64,000 nt of DNA. It comes from Agromyces aurantiacus (GTDB taxonomy: Bacteria; Actinomycetota; Actinomycetes; Actinomycetales; Microbacteriaceae). Below the pieces are notes generated by a model, which searched no databases, had not been told where the DNA came from, and saw nothing but the letters and a program-made list of their open reading frames with translations. Location of the stretch: positions 2,728,001 to 2,792,000 of the forward strand of contig NZ_JAFBBW010000001.1 in assembly GCF_016907355.1 (NCBI RefSeq). Direction: 5' to 3'. How positions within the stretch are numbered: position 1 is the stretch's first letter; the number at the start of each line of letters is the position of its first letter. Both the position numbers and the translations under genes were made by a program. Positions 23,315-31,743 of the stretch are shown one piece after another.

Positions 23315-24088
23315 TCACGGCGCGACGCGCACCGGGTTCGCGAGCGTGCCGAGTCCCGACACCGTCACCTCGACGCGATCGCCGTCGACGATCGGGCCGA
23401 CGCCGGCGGGCGTGCCCGTGAGGATCACGTCGCCGGGCAGCAGCGTGAACACGTTCGACGCGTAGGCGACGATGGCGGGCACCGAGTGCACCATGTCGGC
23501 GAAGCGCCCGTGCTGGCGGCGCTCGCCGTTCACGCTCGTCTCGATCACGCCGTGCTCGAGGTCGAGCTCGGTCGCGATGACCGGCCCGAGCGGGCAGAAC
23601 GTGTCGAAGCCCTTCGCGCGCGTCCACTGCCCGTCGCGACGCTGGAGGTCGCGTGCGGTCACGTCGTTCGCGATGGTGTAGCCGAAGATCACGGATGCCG
23701 CGTCGGCCTCGCTCACGCGGCGCGCGACGCGACCGATGACGACCGCCAGCTCGCCCTCGTGCTCGACCTGCTCGCTCTCGGGCGGCAGCACGACGGCGTC
23801 GCCCGGGCCGATGACCGACGTGTTGGGCTTCAGGAACAGCAGCGGCTCGGCGGGCGCCTCGCCGCCCATCTCCTCCGCGTGCTCGCGGTAGTTCTTGCCG
23901 ACCGCGACGACCTTCGACCGCGGGATCACGGGCGCGAGCAGCCGTGCCTCGCCGAACGGCACGCGCTCGCCGGTCGTGTCGTAGCCGGCGAAGAGCGGGT
24001 CGGACTTCAGCACGACGAGCTCGTGCTCCTCCTCGTCGACGATGCCGAACGAGATGGACTCACCGTGGGCGAAGCGCGCGACCTTCAT
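23315..24088 (-). CDS. Fumarylacetoacetate hydrolase family protein
   Basis: A 257-aa FAH-superfamily enzyme. The core reads VVAVGKNYREHAEEMG near residue 60, EVEHEGELAVVIG with metal-binding Glu residues near 105, and then GYTIANDVTARDLQ near 135 and GFDTFCPLGP near 158. The C-terminal LLPGDVILTGTPAGVGP is standard. Members split C-C bonds in acylpyruvates and related 2-oxo acids. TAGGCT is 6 nt before the ATG and no Shine-Dalgarno is seen, so a leaderless mRNA is likely. The exact substrate cannot be read. Confidence 0.92.
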   Translation of the reverse strand: MKVARFAHGESISFGIVDEEEHELVVLKSDPLFAGYDTTGERVPFGEARLLAPVIPRSKVVAVGKNYREHAEEMGGEAPAEPLLFLKPNTSVIGPGDAVVLPPESEQVEHEGELAVVIGRVARRVSEADAASVIFGYTIANDVTARDLQRRDGQWTRAKGFDTFCPLGPVIATELDLEHGVIETSVNGERRQHGRFADMVHSVPAIVAYASNVFTLLPGDVILTGTPAGVGPIVDGDRVEVTVSGLGTLANPVRVAP

Positions 24089-24100
24089 GACGCCAGCCTA
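24086..24100 (-). promoter_or_regulatory. -10 box of leaderless FAH gene
   Basis: TAGGCT on the minus strand, 6 nt before the ATG. Confidence 0.5.
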
Positions 24101-24132
24101 CGGGGCGGCGCCGCCGGCGCCGCCGGACGAGC

Positions 24133-24164
24133 GGATGCGGGCGCCCGCAGGGGCACCCGCATCC
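24133..24164 (-). terminator. Terminator of the leuB-ilvE transcript
   Basis: Arms GGATGCGGG and CCCGCATCC enclose a 14-nt loop region with further pairing, about 10 nt past the ilvE stop on the minus strand. Confidence 0.65.
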
Positions 24165-24174
24165 GTACCCGACG

Positions 24175-25293
24175 TCAGGCGTCGAGGCGCACCATCCAGC
24201 CGTGCCGGTCCTCGACGCGGCCGTACTGGATGCCCGTGAGCTCCTCGCGCAGCGACAGGGCGAGCTCCTCCGCCTGCGAGCCCGAGTGCACGATCTCGAA
24301 GTCCTCGCCGAGCAGGCGCCCGATCGGCACGACCACCGCGGCCGTGCCGCACGCGAACGCGCCCACGATGTCGCCGGATGCCGCGCCCTCGCGCCACTCG
24401 TCGAGCGTCACGCGCCGCTGCTCGACCTGGTGCCCGCGGTCGGCCGCGAGGCGCAGGATCGAGTCGCGCGTGATGCCCTCGAGGATCGAGTCGGACTCGG
24501 GCGTGATGAGCGTGCCGTCCTTCGTGACGAGCACGACGTTCATGCCGCCGAGCTCCTCGAGGTACTTCCCCTCGTCGAGGAAGAGCACCTGCTGGCAGCC
24601 CTTCTCGTACGCCTCGGCTTGCGGGAGCAGGCTCGACGCGTAGTTGCCGCCCGTCTTGGCCGCGCCCGTGCCGCCCTTGCCGGCCCGCGCGTACTGGGTC
24701 GAGAGCCAGATGTTCACGGGCTGCACACCGCCGGGGAAGTACGCCGCGGCCGGGCTCGCGATCAGGTAGTACGCGACCTTCTTCGCGGGGCGCACGCCGA
24801 GGAACGCCTCCTTCGCGAACATGAACGGGCGCAGGTACAGGCTCGTCTCGGGCGCGCTCGGCACCCAGTCGGCGTCGATCGCCACGAGCTGCTTGAGCGA
24901 ATCGATGAAGTACTCGACCGGAAGCTCGGGCAGCGCCATCCGGCGGGCCGAACGCTGCATGCGCGCCGCGTTCTCGTACGGGCGGAACGTGCGGATCGAC
25001 CCGTCGGCGTACCGGTACGCCTTCAGGCCCTCGAAGATCTCCTGCGCGTAGTGGAGCACGGCCGCGGCCGGGTCGAGCTGGATCGGGCCGTAGGGAGAGA
25101 CGCGGGGGCGGTGCCATCCGCCCTTCTCCGACCAGCAGATGTCGACCATGTGGTCGGTGAAGTGGTTGCCGAACCCGGGGTCGGCGAGGATCGCGTCGCG
25201 CTCGGCGTCGGACTTCGCGGACTCGTTGCGGGTGACCTGCCAGACGAGACCGGCGGGCGAGGGCGACTTGAGGGTGAGGTTCGACGTGGTCAA
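24175..25293 (-). CDS. ilvE: Branched-chain amino acid aminotransferase
   Basis: A 372-aa fold-type IV PLP enzyme that transfers amino groups between Glu and the 2-oxo acids of Leu, Ile and Val. Key segments: YAQEIFEGLKAYRYADGS near residue 80, the PLP-binding Lys in GAAKTGGNYASSL near 205, and EGITRDSILRLA near 270 plus ACGTAAVVVPIG near 320. The start is a TTG (TTSNLTLKSP) with AGGAGG at perfect 6-nt spacing; no ATG or GTG fits. It follows leuB by 25 nt and ends in a hairpin terminator. Confidence 0.95.
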   Translation of the reverse strand: MTTSNLTLKSPSPAGLVWQVTRNESAKSDAERDAILADPGFGNHFTDHMVDICWSEKGGWHRPRVSPYGPIQLDPAAAVLHYAQEIFEGLKAYRYADGSIRTFRPYENAARMQRSARRMALPELPVEYFIDSLKQLVAIDADWVPSAPETSLYLRPFMFAKEAFLGVRPAKKVAYYLIASPAAAYFPGGVQPVNIWLSTQYARAGKGGTGAAKTGGNYASSLLPQAEAYEKGCQQVLFLDEGKYLEELGGMNVVLVTKDGTLITPESDSILEGITRDSILRLAADRGHQVEQRRVTLDEWREGAASGDIVGAFACGTAAVVVPIGRLLGEDFEIVHSGSQAEELALSLREELTGIQYGRVEDRHGWMVRLDA

Positions 25294-25318
25294 GGTGTTC
25301 CTCCTTCGGGAGCGGAAG

Positions 25319-26389
25319 TCAGTGGGCGCCGACGGGGGCGCCGATGCGTGCGGCGATCGCGTCGCCGATCTCGGAGGTCGAGCGCCGAGCGTCGCCGCGG
25401 TCGGCGATGTCGGCGGCGACCGCCTGTCGGACCCGGTCGGCGGGCCCCGCGTGACCGAGGTGGTCGAGCAGCAGGGCGACCGAGAGGATCGCGGCGGTCG
25501 GGTCGGCGATGCCCGTCCCGGCGATGTCGGGCGCGGAACCGTGCACCGGCTCGAACATGCTCGGGAACCGGCCGTCGGGGTTGATGTTGCCCGAGGCCGC
25601 GAGGCCGATGCCGCCGCTGATCGCGCCGGCCAGGTCCGTGAGGATGTCGCCGAAGAGGTTGTCCGTGACGATGACGTCGAATCTAGCAGGATCCGTGACG
25701 AGGAAGATCGTCGCCGCGTCGACGTGGAGGTAGTCGACCGCGACATCCGGGAACTCGGCGGCGACGGCGTCGACCTGCCGCTTCCACAGCGAACCGGCGA
25801 ACACCAGCACGTTGGTCTTGTGCACGAGCGTGAGCCGCCTCTTCGGTCGAGCGGATGCCGCGGCGAACGCGTAGCGCACGACGCGCTCGACCCCGTACGC
25901 GGTGTTCACCGAGACCTCGTTGGCCACCTCGGCGGGCGTGCCGACGCGGATCGCGCCGCCGTTGCCGACGTAGGGCCCCTCGGTGCCCTCGCGGACCACG
26001 ACGAAGTCGACGTCGCCCGGGTTCGCGAGCGGGCTCGCGACGCCCGGGTAGAGCACGCTCGGGCGCAGGTTGACGTAGTGGTCGAGCTCGAAGCGCAGCT
26101 TCAGCAGCAGCCCGCGCTCGATGTTGGCACCCGCGAGGCGCGGGTCGCCGGGCACGCCGCCGACGGCGCCGAGCAGGATCGCGTCGTGGCCCTTGATCGC
26201 GTCGAGGTCGTCGTCGGTCAGCACGTCGCCGGTCTCGAGGTAGCGGGCGGCGCCGAGCGAGAAGTGCGTGCGCTCGAACGCGACCTCGGTGCCGGCGGTC
26301 GCGGCGTCGAGCGCCTTGAGCGCCTCGCCCACGACCTCGGGCCCGATCCCATCCCCCGGGATGACCGCGAGCTTGACCGTCGATACCAT
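25319..26389 (-). CDS. leuB: 3-isopropylmalate dehydrogenase
   Basis: A 356-aa NAD-dependent decarboxylating dehydrogenase of leucine synthesis. The start [15 protein letters not shown] is classic. Substrate and metal residues lie in [28 protein letters not shown] near 125, the Lys in LVHKTNVLV, and [14 protein letters not shown] near 230. The C-terminal NAD motif includes [13 protein letters not shown] near 265. AAGGAG precedes the chosen ATG by 5 nt. It is co-transcribed with ilvE from a TACGCT promoter in the divergent gap. Confidence 0.95.
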   Translation of the reverse strand: MVSTVKLAVIPGDGIGPEVVGEALKALDAATAGTEVAFERTHFSLGAARYLETGDVLTDDDLDAIKGHDAILLGAVGGVPGDPRLAGANIERGLLLKLRFELDHYVNLRPSVLYPGVASPLANPGDVDFVVVREGTEGPYVGNGGAIRVGTPAEVANEVSVNTAYGVERVVRYAFAAASARPKRRLTLVHKTNVLVFAGSLWKRQVDAVAAEFPDVAVDYLHVDAATIFLVTDPARFDVIVTDNLFGDILTDLAGAISGGIGLAASGNINPDGRFPSMFEPVHGSAPDIAGTGIADPTAAILSVALLLDHLGHAGPADRVRQAVAADIADRGDARRSTSEIGDAIAARIGAPVGAH

Positions 26390-26417
26390 GAACACTCCTT
26401 CGTCCGCCAGCCCTCCC

Positions 26418-26453
26418 AGCGTACTGTCCGCGGAGGGGACCGCTCACTACACT
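26418..26453. promoter_or_regulatory. Overlapping divergent promoters, leuB and DUF6458
   Basis: On the minus strand TACGCT serves leuB. On the plus strand TGTCCG and TACACT, 17 nt apart, serve the DUF6458 gene. The two overlap, so transcription may be competitive. Confidence 0.45.
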
Positions 26454-26530
26454 CGGCCTCAAGGGGGCGGGTGCCTCGCCTGCCCTCGTCCCGCGGCGCT
26501 CCCCCGCCGCCCGAGTGAAAGGCACCATCC

Positions 26531-26794
26531 ATGAGTCTCGGTCTCGGAATCGTCCTCTTCGCCATCGGCGCCGTGCTCGCGTTCGCGCTCAACGTGGCGG
26601 TGGACTGGATCAACCTGCAGATGGTCGGCTACATCCTGATGGCCGCCGGTGCGGTCGTGATCGTGCTCGGCATCATCCTGATCGCGCGTCGCCGCAGCGC
26701 CGTCACCACGTCGCGCACGACCGTCGACCCGGCCACGGGCGAGCGCATCACGCGCAACGAGACGTCGCGCACCGACGACTCGACCACGATCTGA
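26531..26794 (+). CDS. DUF6458 family membrane protein
   Basis: An 87-aa protein with two hydrophobic helices (residues 4-20 and 32-52) and a polar Thr/Arg-rich tail. MSLGLGIVLFAIGAVLAFAL and the DWINLQMVGYILMAAG segment are typical of the actinobacterial DUF6458 family, whose role is unknown. GAAAGG lies upstream at fair spacing. It is convergent with the efflux gene and shares its terminator. Confidence 0.85.
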   Translation: MSLGLGIVLFAIGAVLAFALNVAVDWINLQMVGYILMAAGAVVIVLGIILIARRRSAVTTSRTTVDPATGERITRNETSRTDDSTTI

Positions 26795-26821
26795 TCGTCG
26801 GCGGCACGCCGCCGACCGGCC

Positions 26822-26860
26822 CCGAAGGGCGCCGCCTCAGTGCGAGGCGGCGCCCTTCGG
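26822..26860. terminator. Bidirectional terminator overlapping the efflux gene end
   Basis: Perfect 17-bp arms (CCGAAGGGCGCCGCCTC and its complement) enclose AGTGC. The stop codon of the MFS gene lies in the loop, so its last codons form half of the stem. Confidence 0.85.
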
Positions 26861-28423
26861 CTCGTCCAGGGTGAGTGCGGCCACGACGGCGGCGGCGAGC
26901 ATGAGCCCGACGCCGATGAGTGCCGTCACCACGACCCCGCCGTCGAAGGCGTGCGCGGCCGAGGCGACCAGGGCGGCCGCGTCGCCCGGAGCCAGCGTCT
27001 CCGCGACGTTCACGGCGCCCGCGAGCGTCTCGCGCGCGGCATCCGCCTCGCCCGCGGTGAGCGAGGCCGGCAGCTCGATCGCCGACCGGTACCAGGCCGC
27101 GAGGATGCTGCCGAGCAGGGCCGTGCCGAGCACCGCGCCCAGCTCGTACGCGGTCTCGGACACCGCCGAGGCCGCGCCGGCCTTGGCGGGCGGCGCGCTC
27201 GAGAGGATGAGCTCGTTCGAGACCGTCTCGGCGACGCCGATGCCGAGCCCGAGCAGCACGAACGCGACCACGAGGCCGGCGATGCCGGCGTCGGTGAACA
27301 GCGCCACCACGAGGTAGCCCGCGGCCGAGATCGCGAGGGCCGAGGGCACGAGGACACGCGGCCGGATGCGACGTCCGAGCGGCACGACCGCGAGCCCGGC
27401 GGCGATCATGGTGACCAGCCCGGGCGTGAGCGCGAGCGCGGCCTCGACCGGCGAGAGCCCGGCGATGAGCTGCAGATGCTGCGACACGAAGAAGAGGAAC
27501 CCGACCAGCGCGATGACGCTGAGCAGGTTCACCAGCACGCCGCCGCCGAACGAGCCGGTGCGGAAGAGCCGCATGTCGAGCATGGGCGTCTCGGCGCGCA
27601 GCTGGCGGCGCACGAACCAGGCGCCGAGCACCGGGCCGATGAGCACTGCGGCCACGCCGATCGCGTCGACGCCCTCGGTCGCGAGGTGCTTGATGCCGTA
27701 GACCGTGCCCCCCATCGCGGCGAGCGACAGGATGATGCTCAGCACGTCGATCGGCCCCGGCGCGGGATCGCGGCTCTCGGGGACGAGCAGCGGCAGCAGG
27801 ATCACGAGCGGGACGAGCACCGGCACCGCGAGCAGGAACACCGAGCCCCAGCCGAAGTGCTCGAGCAGGATCCCGCCGACGATCGGGCCGAGCGCGCTGC
27901 CCGCGGCGAATCCCGAGGCCCAGATGGCGATCGCCACGCGGCGCTGCTCGCGGTCGGCGAAGACCGAACGCAGCAGGGACAGCGTCGAGGGCATGAGCAT
28001 GGCGCCGAAGAAGCCGAGCGCGGCGCGCGCCGCGATGAGCGCCTCGGCGGTCGGCGCGAACGCCGCCGCGACCGAGACGAGCGCGAAGCCGATCGAGCCG
28101 ATCAGGAGCATCCGGCGCCGGCCGAACCGATCGCCCGCGCTGCCCATCGCGACGAGCAGGGCCGCGAGCACGAGCGGGTAGGCGTCGACCATCCAGAGCT
28201 GCTGCGCGGCGGTCGGCGCGAGGTCGCGCGCGATCTCGGGCAGCGCGAAGCTCAGCACGGTGTTGTCGACCGAGACGAGCAGCACCGGGAGCATGAGCAC
28301 CGCGAGCGCGAACCACTGGCGGCGCGGCGCGCGTGCCCGGCCGGGGTCGGCATGGGCGGGGGCGGATGCCGTGGCATCCGTCCGTGCGGGAAGCGTGGCG
28401 GTGGTGGTCGTCTCGTCGATCAT
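26837..28423 (-). CDS. MFS efflux pump, EmrB/QacA (DHA2) type
   Basis: A 528-aa exporter with 14 predicted helices, as in DHA2 drug-proton antiporters. VSVDNTVLSFALPEIAR in helix 1 is motif D1, GDRFGRRRMLLIG near residue 100 is motif A, and helix 5 has the motif C-like SGFAAGSALGPIVGGIL. The N-terminal 35 residues are cytosolic and Ala/Thr-rich. AGGAAC precedes the ATG. A TetR gene faces it across 79 nt with a perfect palindrome, the usual layout for a drug-inducible pump. The compound cannot be predicted. Confidence 0.92.
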   Translation of the reverse strand: MIDETTTTATLPARTDATASAPAHADPGRARAPRRQWFALAVLMLPVLLVSVDNTVLSFALPEIARDLAPTAAQQLWMVDAYPLVLAALLVAMGSAGDRFGRRRMLLIGSIGFALVSVAAAFAPTAEALIAARAALGFFGAMLMPSTLSLLRSVFADREQRRVAIAIWASGFAAGSALGPIVGGILLEHFGWGSVFLLAVPVLVPLVILLPLLVPESRDPAPGPIDVLSIILSLAAMGGTVYGIKHLATEGVDAIGVAAVLIGPVLGAWFVRRQLRAETPMLDMRLFRTGSFGGGVLVNLLSVIALVGFLFFVSQHLQLIAGLSPVEAALALTPGLVTMIAAGLAVVPLGRRIRPRVLVPSALAISAAGYLVVALFTDAGIAGLVVAFVLLGLGIGVAETVSNELILSSAPPAKAGAASAVSETAYELGAVLGTALLGSILAAWYRSAIELPASLTAGEADAARETLAGAVNVAETLAPGDAAALVASAAHAFDGGVVVTALIGVGLMLAAAVVAALTLDEPKGAASH

Positions 28424-28442
28424 CTCGGGGTTCCTATAACTG

Positions 28443-28458
28443 TACCGTCTGGACGGTA
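28443..28458. promoter_or_regulatory. TetR operator between efflux pump and regulator
   Basis: TACCGTCTGGACGGTA is a perfect 7-2-7 inverted repeat in the divergent region, a typical TetR/QacR operator for a repressor of an MFS pump. Confidence 0.7.
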
Positions 28459-28489
28459 GAGTATCAGATGAAGCCGACGCCCTCCTCGC

Positions 28490-28505
28490 TACGATCGGAC
28501 CCATG
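28490..28505 (+). promoter_or_regulatory. -10 box of leaderless tetR-type gene
   Basis: TACGAT, then 7 nt, then the ATG. Confidence 0.55.
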
Positions 28506-29069
28506 AGCCGCCCACCCGCCGCCCGCGATGCCGTCCTCGACGCGTTCGAGCGCATCCTCATCGAAGCCGGGGAGCGTGCGGCCACGCTCGACGCCACCGC
28601 GAAGGCGGCCGGAGTCTCCAAGGGCGGCCTGCTGTACCACTTCGCCAACCGCGAAGCGCTCGTCGAGGGCGTGCTCGAGCGGTTCGCGCGCCTCGTCGAC
28701 GAGGACATCGCGGTGCTCGAGCGCGCACCCGAGGGCGCGGTCGCCTACTACGTGCGATCGTCGGTCACCGTCGGCGGTCCGCTCGATCGCGCCGGGGTCG
28801 CCGCGACCCGGCTCGCGCAGGCCGGGCACGACTCGGCGGCGCAGACCATCCGATCGGTGCGGCAGCGCTGGCTCGCCGCGGTGCGCCGGCACGTGCCCGA
28901 TCCCACCGTCGCCCTCGCGATCACGCTCATCGGCGACGGCCTGTACTACGACTCCGCCCTGCACGGGCAGGACCCCGAGCTCGGCGTCGACGCACCGCCG
29001 CCCGCCGAGCTCGACGCGCTCGTCGCGCTGCTCGAGCGCCTCGCGGCGGGTTCGCCTACGACTCGGTGA
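28503..29069 (+). CDS. TetR-family regulator of the adjacent efflux pump
   Basis: A 188-aa regulator. DNA-binding residues 8-52: ARDAVLDAFERILIEAGERA, then AKAAGVSKGGLLYHFANREAL. The C-terminal ligand domain includes RWLAAVRRHVPDPTVALAITL and ends in a DALVALLERLAAG helix. Predicted leaderless. It faces the DHA2 pump with a perfect palindrome between them. Its 3' end overlaps the convergent serA stop by 14 nt. Confidence 0.9.
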   Translation: MSRPPAARDAVLDAFERILIEAGERAATLDATAKAAGVSKGGLLYHFANREALVEGVLERFARLVDEDIAVLERAPEGAVAYYVRSSVTVGGPLDRAGVAATRLAQAGHDSAAQTIRSVRQRWLAAVRRHVPDPTVALAITLIGDGLYYDSALHGQDPELGVDAPPPAELDALVALLERLAAGSPTTR

Positions 29070-30648
29070 TGTCGATCTCGACGAACACGTCGGCGTCGAT
29101 CGCGCTGCGCACGCGCTCGAGCACCTCGGCCGGCACCGGCGAGTCGACGGTGAGCACCGACAGTGCCTGGCCGCCGGCCTCGCGGCGCGCGATCTGCATG
29201 CCGGCGATGTTGATGCCCGCCTCGCCGAACGCTCCGCCGTAGACGGCGACGATGCCGGGCCGGTCGGTGTAGATCATCACGATGTGGTGATCGGCGATCG
29301 GCACCTCGATCTCGTACCCGTTGATGCCGACGAGCTTCTCGATCTGCTTGGGCCCGGTCAGCGTGCCCGACACCGAGACCTGCGTGCCGTCGGCGAGCGC
29401 GCCGCGCAGCGTGATCACGTTGCGGTACTCGGGGCTCTCGGCGTCGGTGATGAGCCGCACCGCGATGCCGCGCTGCTCGGCGAGGAGCGGCGCGTTGACG
29501 TACGACACCGTCTCGCTCACGACGTTCGTGAACACGCCCTTGAGCGCCGCGAGCTTCAGCACGCTGACGTCGTAGTCGACGAGCTCGCCGTGCACCTCGA
29601 CGTCGAGGCTCGTGAGCGGGCCGTGCGCGAGGCCGGCGAAGAGCTGGCCGAGCTTCTCGACGAGCGGGATGCCGGGGCGCACGTACGGGTCGATGACGCC
29701 GCCCGCGACGTTGACGGCGTCGGGCACCAGCTCGCCCGCGAGCGCGAGGCGCACCGACTTGGCGACCGAGATCCCCGCCTTCTCCTGCGCCTCGTCGGTC
29801 GACGCACCGAGGTGCGGCGTGACGATGACGTTCGGCAGCGCGAGCAGCGGCGACTCCTTCGGCGGCTCCTGCACGAACACGTCGAGCCCGGCGCCCGCGA
29901 TGGTCTTCGCGACGAGCGCGTCGTGCAGCGCCGCCTCGTCGATGAGCCCGCCGCGCGCGACGTTCACGATGTACGCCGTCGGCTTCATCTTCGCGAGCTG
30001 CTCGGCCGCGATCATGCCCGTGGTCTCGGGCGTCTTCGGCATGTGGATCGTGATGAAGTCGCTGCGCTCGAGCAGCTCGTCGAGCGTGACGGTCTGCACC
30101 CCGAGCTGCTGGGCCCGCGCGGCCGTGATGTACGGGTCGTACGCGATGACCTCGACGCCGAACGCCTGCAGGCGCGCGGCGATGAGGGCGCCGATGCGGC
30201 CGAGGCCGATGATGCCGACGGTCTTCTCGTAGAGCTCGGTGCCCGTGTAGGCCGACCGCTTCCACTCCCCCTTGGCCAGCGCGGCGTGCGCGGCCGGGAT
30301 GTGCCGGGCGAGGCTCAGGATGTGGCCGACCGTGAGCTCGGCAGCCGAGATGATGTTGGAGGTCGGTGCATTCACGACCATCACGCCGGCCGTCGTCGCC
30401 GCCTTGATGTCGACGTTGTCGAGGCCGACGCCCGCGCGCGCGATGACCTGGAGCTTCGGCGCGGCGGCGATCGCCTCGGCGTCGACCTTCGTGGCCGAGC
30501 GCACGAGGATCGCGTTGGCGTCGGCGAGGGCCGCGAGCAGCGCCGGGCGGTCGGTGCCGTCGACGTTGCGGATCTCGAAGTCGGGCCCGAGGGCGTCGAC
30601 GGTGGCGGGCGAGAGTTCTTCGGCGATCAGCACGACCGGCTTCGACAC
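29056..30648 (-). CDS. serA: D-3-phosphoglycerate dehydrogenase
   Basis: A 530-aa long-form (type 1) PGDH that oxidises 3-phosphoglycerate with NAD+, the first step of serine synthesis. The NAD motif VGIIGLGRIGALIA is near residue 148; the catalytic region carries RGGLIDEAAL near 235 and TPHLGASTDEAQ near 282 (catalytic His). The C-terminal half has the ASB domain and an ACT domain (about 458-530, DRPGIVAVYGG) for serine feedback. Start is GTG with GAGGAT upstream. A TAGGCT box at 30737-30742 would give a leader of about 80 nt. Confidence 0.96.
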   Translation of the reverse strand: MSKPVVLIAEELSPATVDALGPDFEIRNVDGTDRPALLAALADANAILVRSATKVDAEAIAAAPKLQVIARAGVGLDNVDIKAATTAGVMVVNAPTSNIISAAELTVGHILSLARHIPAAHAALAKGEWKRSAYTGTELYEKTVGIIGLGRIGALIAARLQAFGVEVIAYDPYITAARAQQLGVQTVTLDELLERSDFITIHMPKTPETTGMIAAEQLAKMKPTAYIVNVARGGLIDEAALHDALVAKTIAGAGLDVFVQEPPKESPLLALPNVIVTPHLGASTDEAQEKAGISVAKSVRLALAGELVPDAVNVAGGVIDPYVRPGIPLVEKLGQLFAGLAHGPLTSLDVEVHGELVDYDVSVLKLAALKGVFTNVVSETVSYVNAPLLAEQRGIAVRLITDAESPEYRNVITLRGALADGTQVSVSGTLTGPKQIEKLVGINGYEIEVPIADHHIVMIYTDRPGIVAVYGGAFGEAGINIAGMQIARREAGGQALSVLTVDSPVPAEVLERVRSAIDADVFVEIDITES

Positions 30649-30811
30649 GGACGGATCCTCACTGCGGTTGGGAGATGCGGCCTTGATGCACCGCGGAACG
30701 TCGCGCCGGCGTCGTCGGGGCGCGGATGACGCGGCCAGCCTACTTCAGCCGTGCCGGGTCGCCCGAATCGTGTGACGTGCGCAGCTGAGCAGCCGCGTCA
30801 TGGTGTCGCGC

Positions 30812-31171
30812 TCAGGAGAGCAGTGCCCCCGGGCCGAACATGAGCAGGATGTCGAGGTACAGCGCCGCCGACACCGCGAGCCCGGTCAGGTACAGCACGG
30901 CCTGCACGAGCGCCGTCCGGCGCCGCCCGAGCAGGAACGCGACCGCGAACAGGCCGACGGGCAGCACGATCGACACGATGAGCACGACCCAGCCGAGCCC
31001 GGTGATCGACGTGTCGAGCGCCGACGCGATCTGGCTCATGCCGACGAGGTTGCCCACCGCCTCCCACGCGTCGTACGCGAAGAACAGTCCGAACGCGATC
31101 GCGAGCGTGAGCTCGAGCCAGAACGGCGTGCGGCGCACCGGCGCCTCCGCCTCGGCCGCGGCGGCGGTCAT
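30812..31171 (-). CDS. Small integral membrane protein
   Basis: A 119-aa protein with three or four hydrophobic helices (about residues 18-38, 58-82, 90-115) and a short charged N-terminus. I recognise no named family. The start codon overlaps the stop of the preceding membrane protein gene as ATGA, so the two are translationally coupled. A partner in a membrane complex with the upstream protein is a reasonable guess only. Confidence 0.75.
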   Translation of the reverse strand: MTAAAAEAEAPVRRTPFWLELTLAIAFGLFFAYDAWEAVGNLVGMSQIASALDTSITGLGWVVLIVSIVLPVGLFAVAFLLGRRRTALVQAVLYLTGLAVSAALYLDILLMFGPGALLS

Positions 31172-31665
31172 GCGGTCACCCCCGCCACGAACGCCACGGG
31201 CAGCAGCACGACGGCGCCGACCAGCAGCCAGATCAGCCGAGCCCTGGTCCGCCCGCGGGTCAGGGCGAACGTCACCCCGAACCACAGCGCCGGCGCGAGC
31301 ACGGCGAGCCACAGCCCGAGCGCGAACATGACCTGCGAGACGGGATCCTGCGCGGCGTTCTGCACGCGCAGCACGCTGAGGATCCAGCCGAGCGTGTAGA
31401 GCAGGTAGACCCCGCCGAACACGCCGAGGAGCACCAGCTCGGCCGAGCCGGGCTGGGCCGCGGCGGTCTCGTCGGGCTCCCCGGCCTCCGCGATCGCCGA
31501 CACGGCGGTCGCGCCATCCGACGTCGCGCCTTCCGCGCCCTCGACCGCACCGGGCGAGGGAGCGGCGGCCGGGCTCCCGACCCGCTTCCACCCCGGCGCG
31601 AGCGTCGCGTCGTCATCGCCCTCCCAGCGGAGGGCCTCGTCTTCGTCGTCGCCGTCGCGGCTCAT
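31168..31665 (-). CDS. Membrane protein with acidic N-terminal tail
   Basis: A 165-aa protein. Residues 1-70 are acidic and low in complexity (MSRDGDDEDEALRWEGDDDA, then Ala/Gly/Pro-rich). Residues 75-165 form three membrane helices (ELVLLGVFGGVYLLYTL, FALGLWLAVLAPALWFGV, LLVGAVVLLPVAFVAG). No family recognised. TAGGGT sits 6 nt before the ATG without a Shine-Dalgarno, so the mRNA is probably leaderless. It overlaps the following small membrane protein by 4 nt. Confidence 0.78.
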   Translation of the reverse strand: MSRDGDDEDEALRWEGDDDATLAPGWKRVGSPAAAPSPGAVEGAEGATSDGATAVSAIAEAGEPDETAAAQPGSAELVLLGVFGGVYLLYTLGWILSVLRVQNAAQDPVSQVMFALGLWLAVLAPALWFGVTFALTRGRTRARLIWLLVGAVVLLPVAFVAGVTA

Positions 31666-31677
31666 GCCTTCACCCTA
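31663..31677 (-). promoter_or_regulatory. -10 box of a leaderless membrane-protein gene
   Basis: TAGGGT on the minus strand, 6 nt before the ATG. Confidence 0.5.
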
Positions 31678-31694
31678 TCGAGACGGTGCGGCAC

Positions 31695-31722
31695 GGCGGG
31701 GCCGGCCGCAGCCGACCCCGCC
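31695..31722 (-). terminator. Terminator of the nucleotidase gene
   Basis: Arms GGCGGGG and CCCCGCC with an inner CGGC/GCCG pairing and a TGCG loop, about 20 nt after the stop on the minus strand. Confidence 0.7.
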
Positions 31723-31743
31723 GCAACGGGATGCCCAGCCCGA

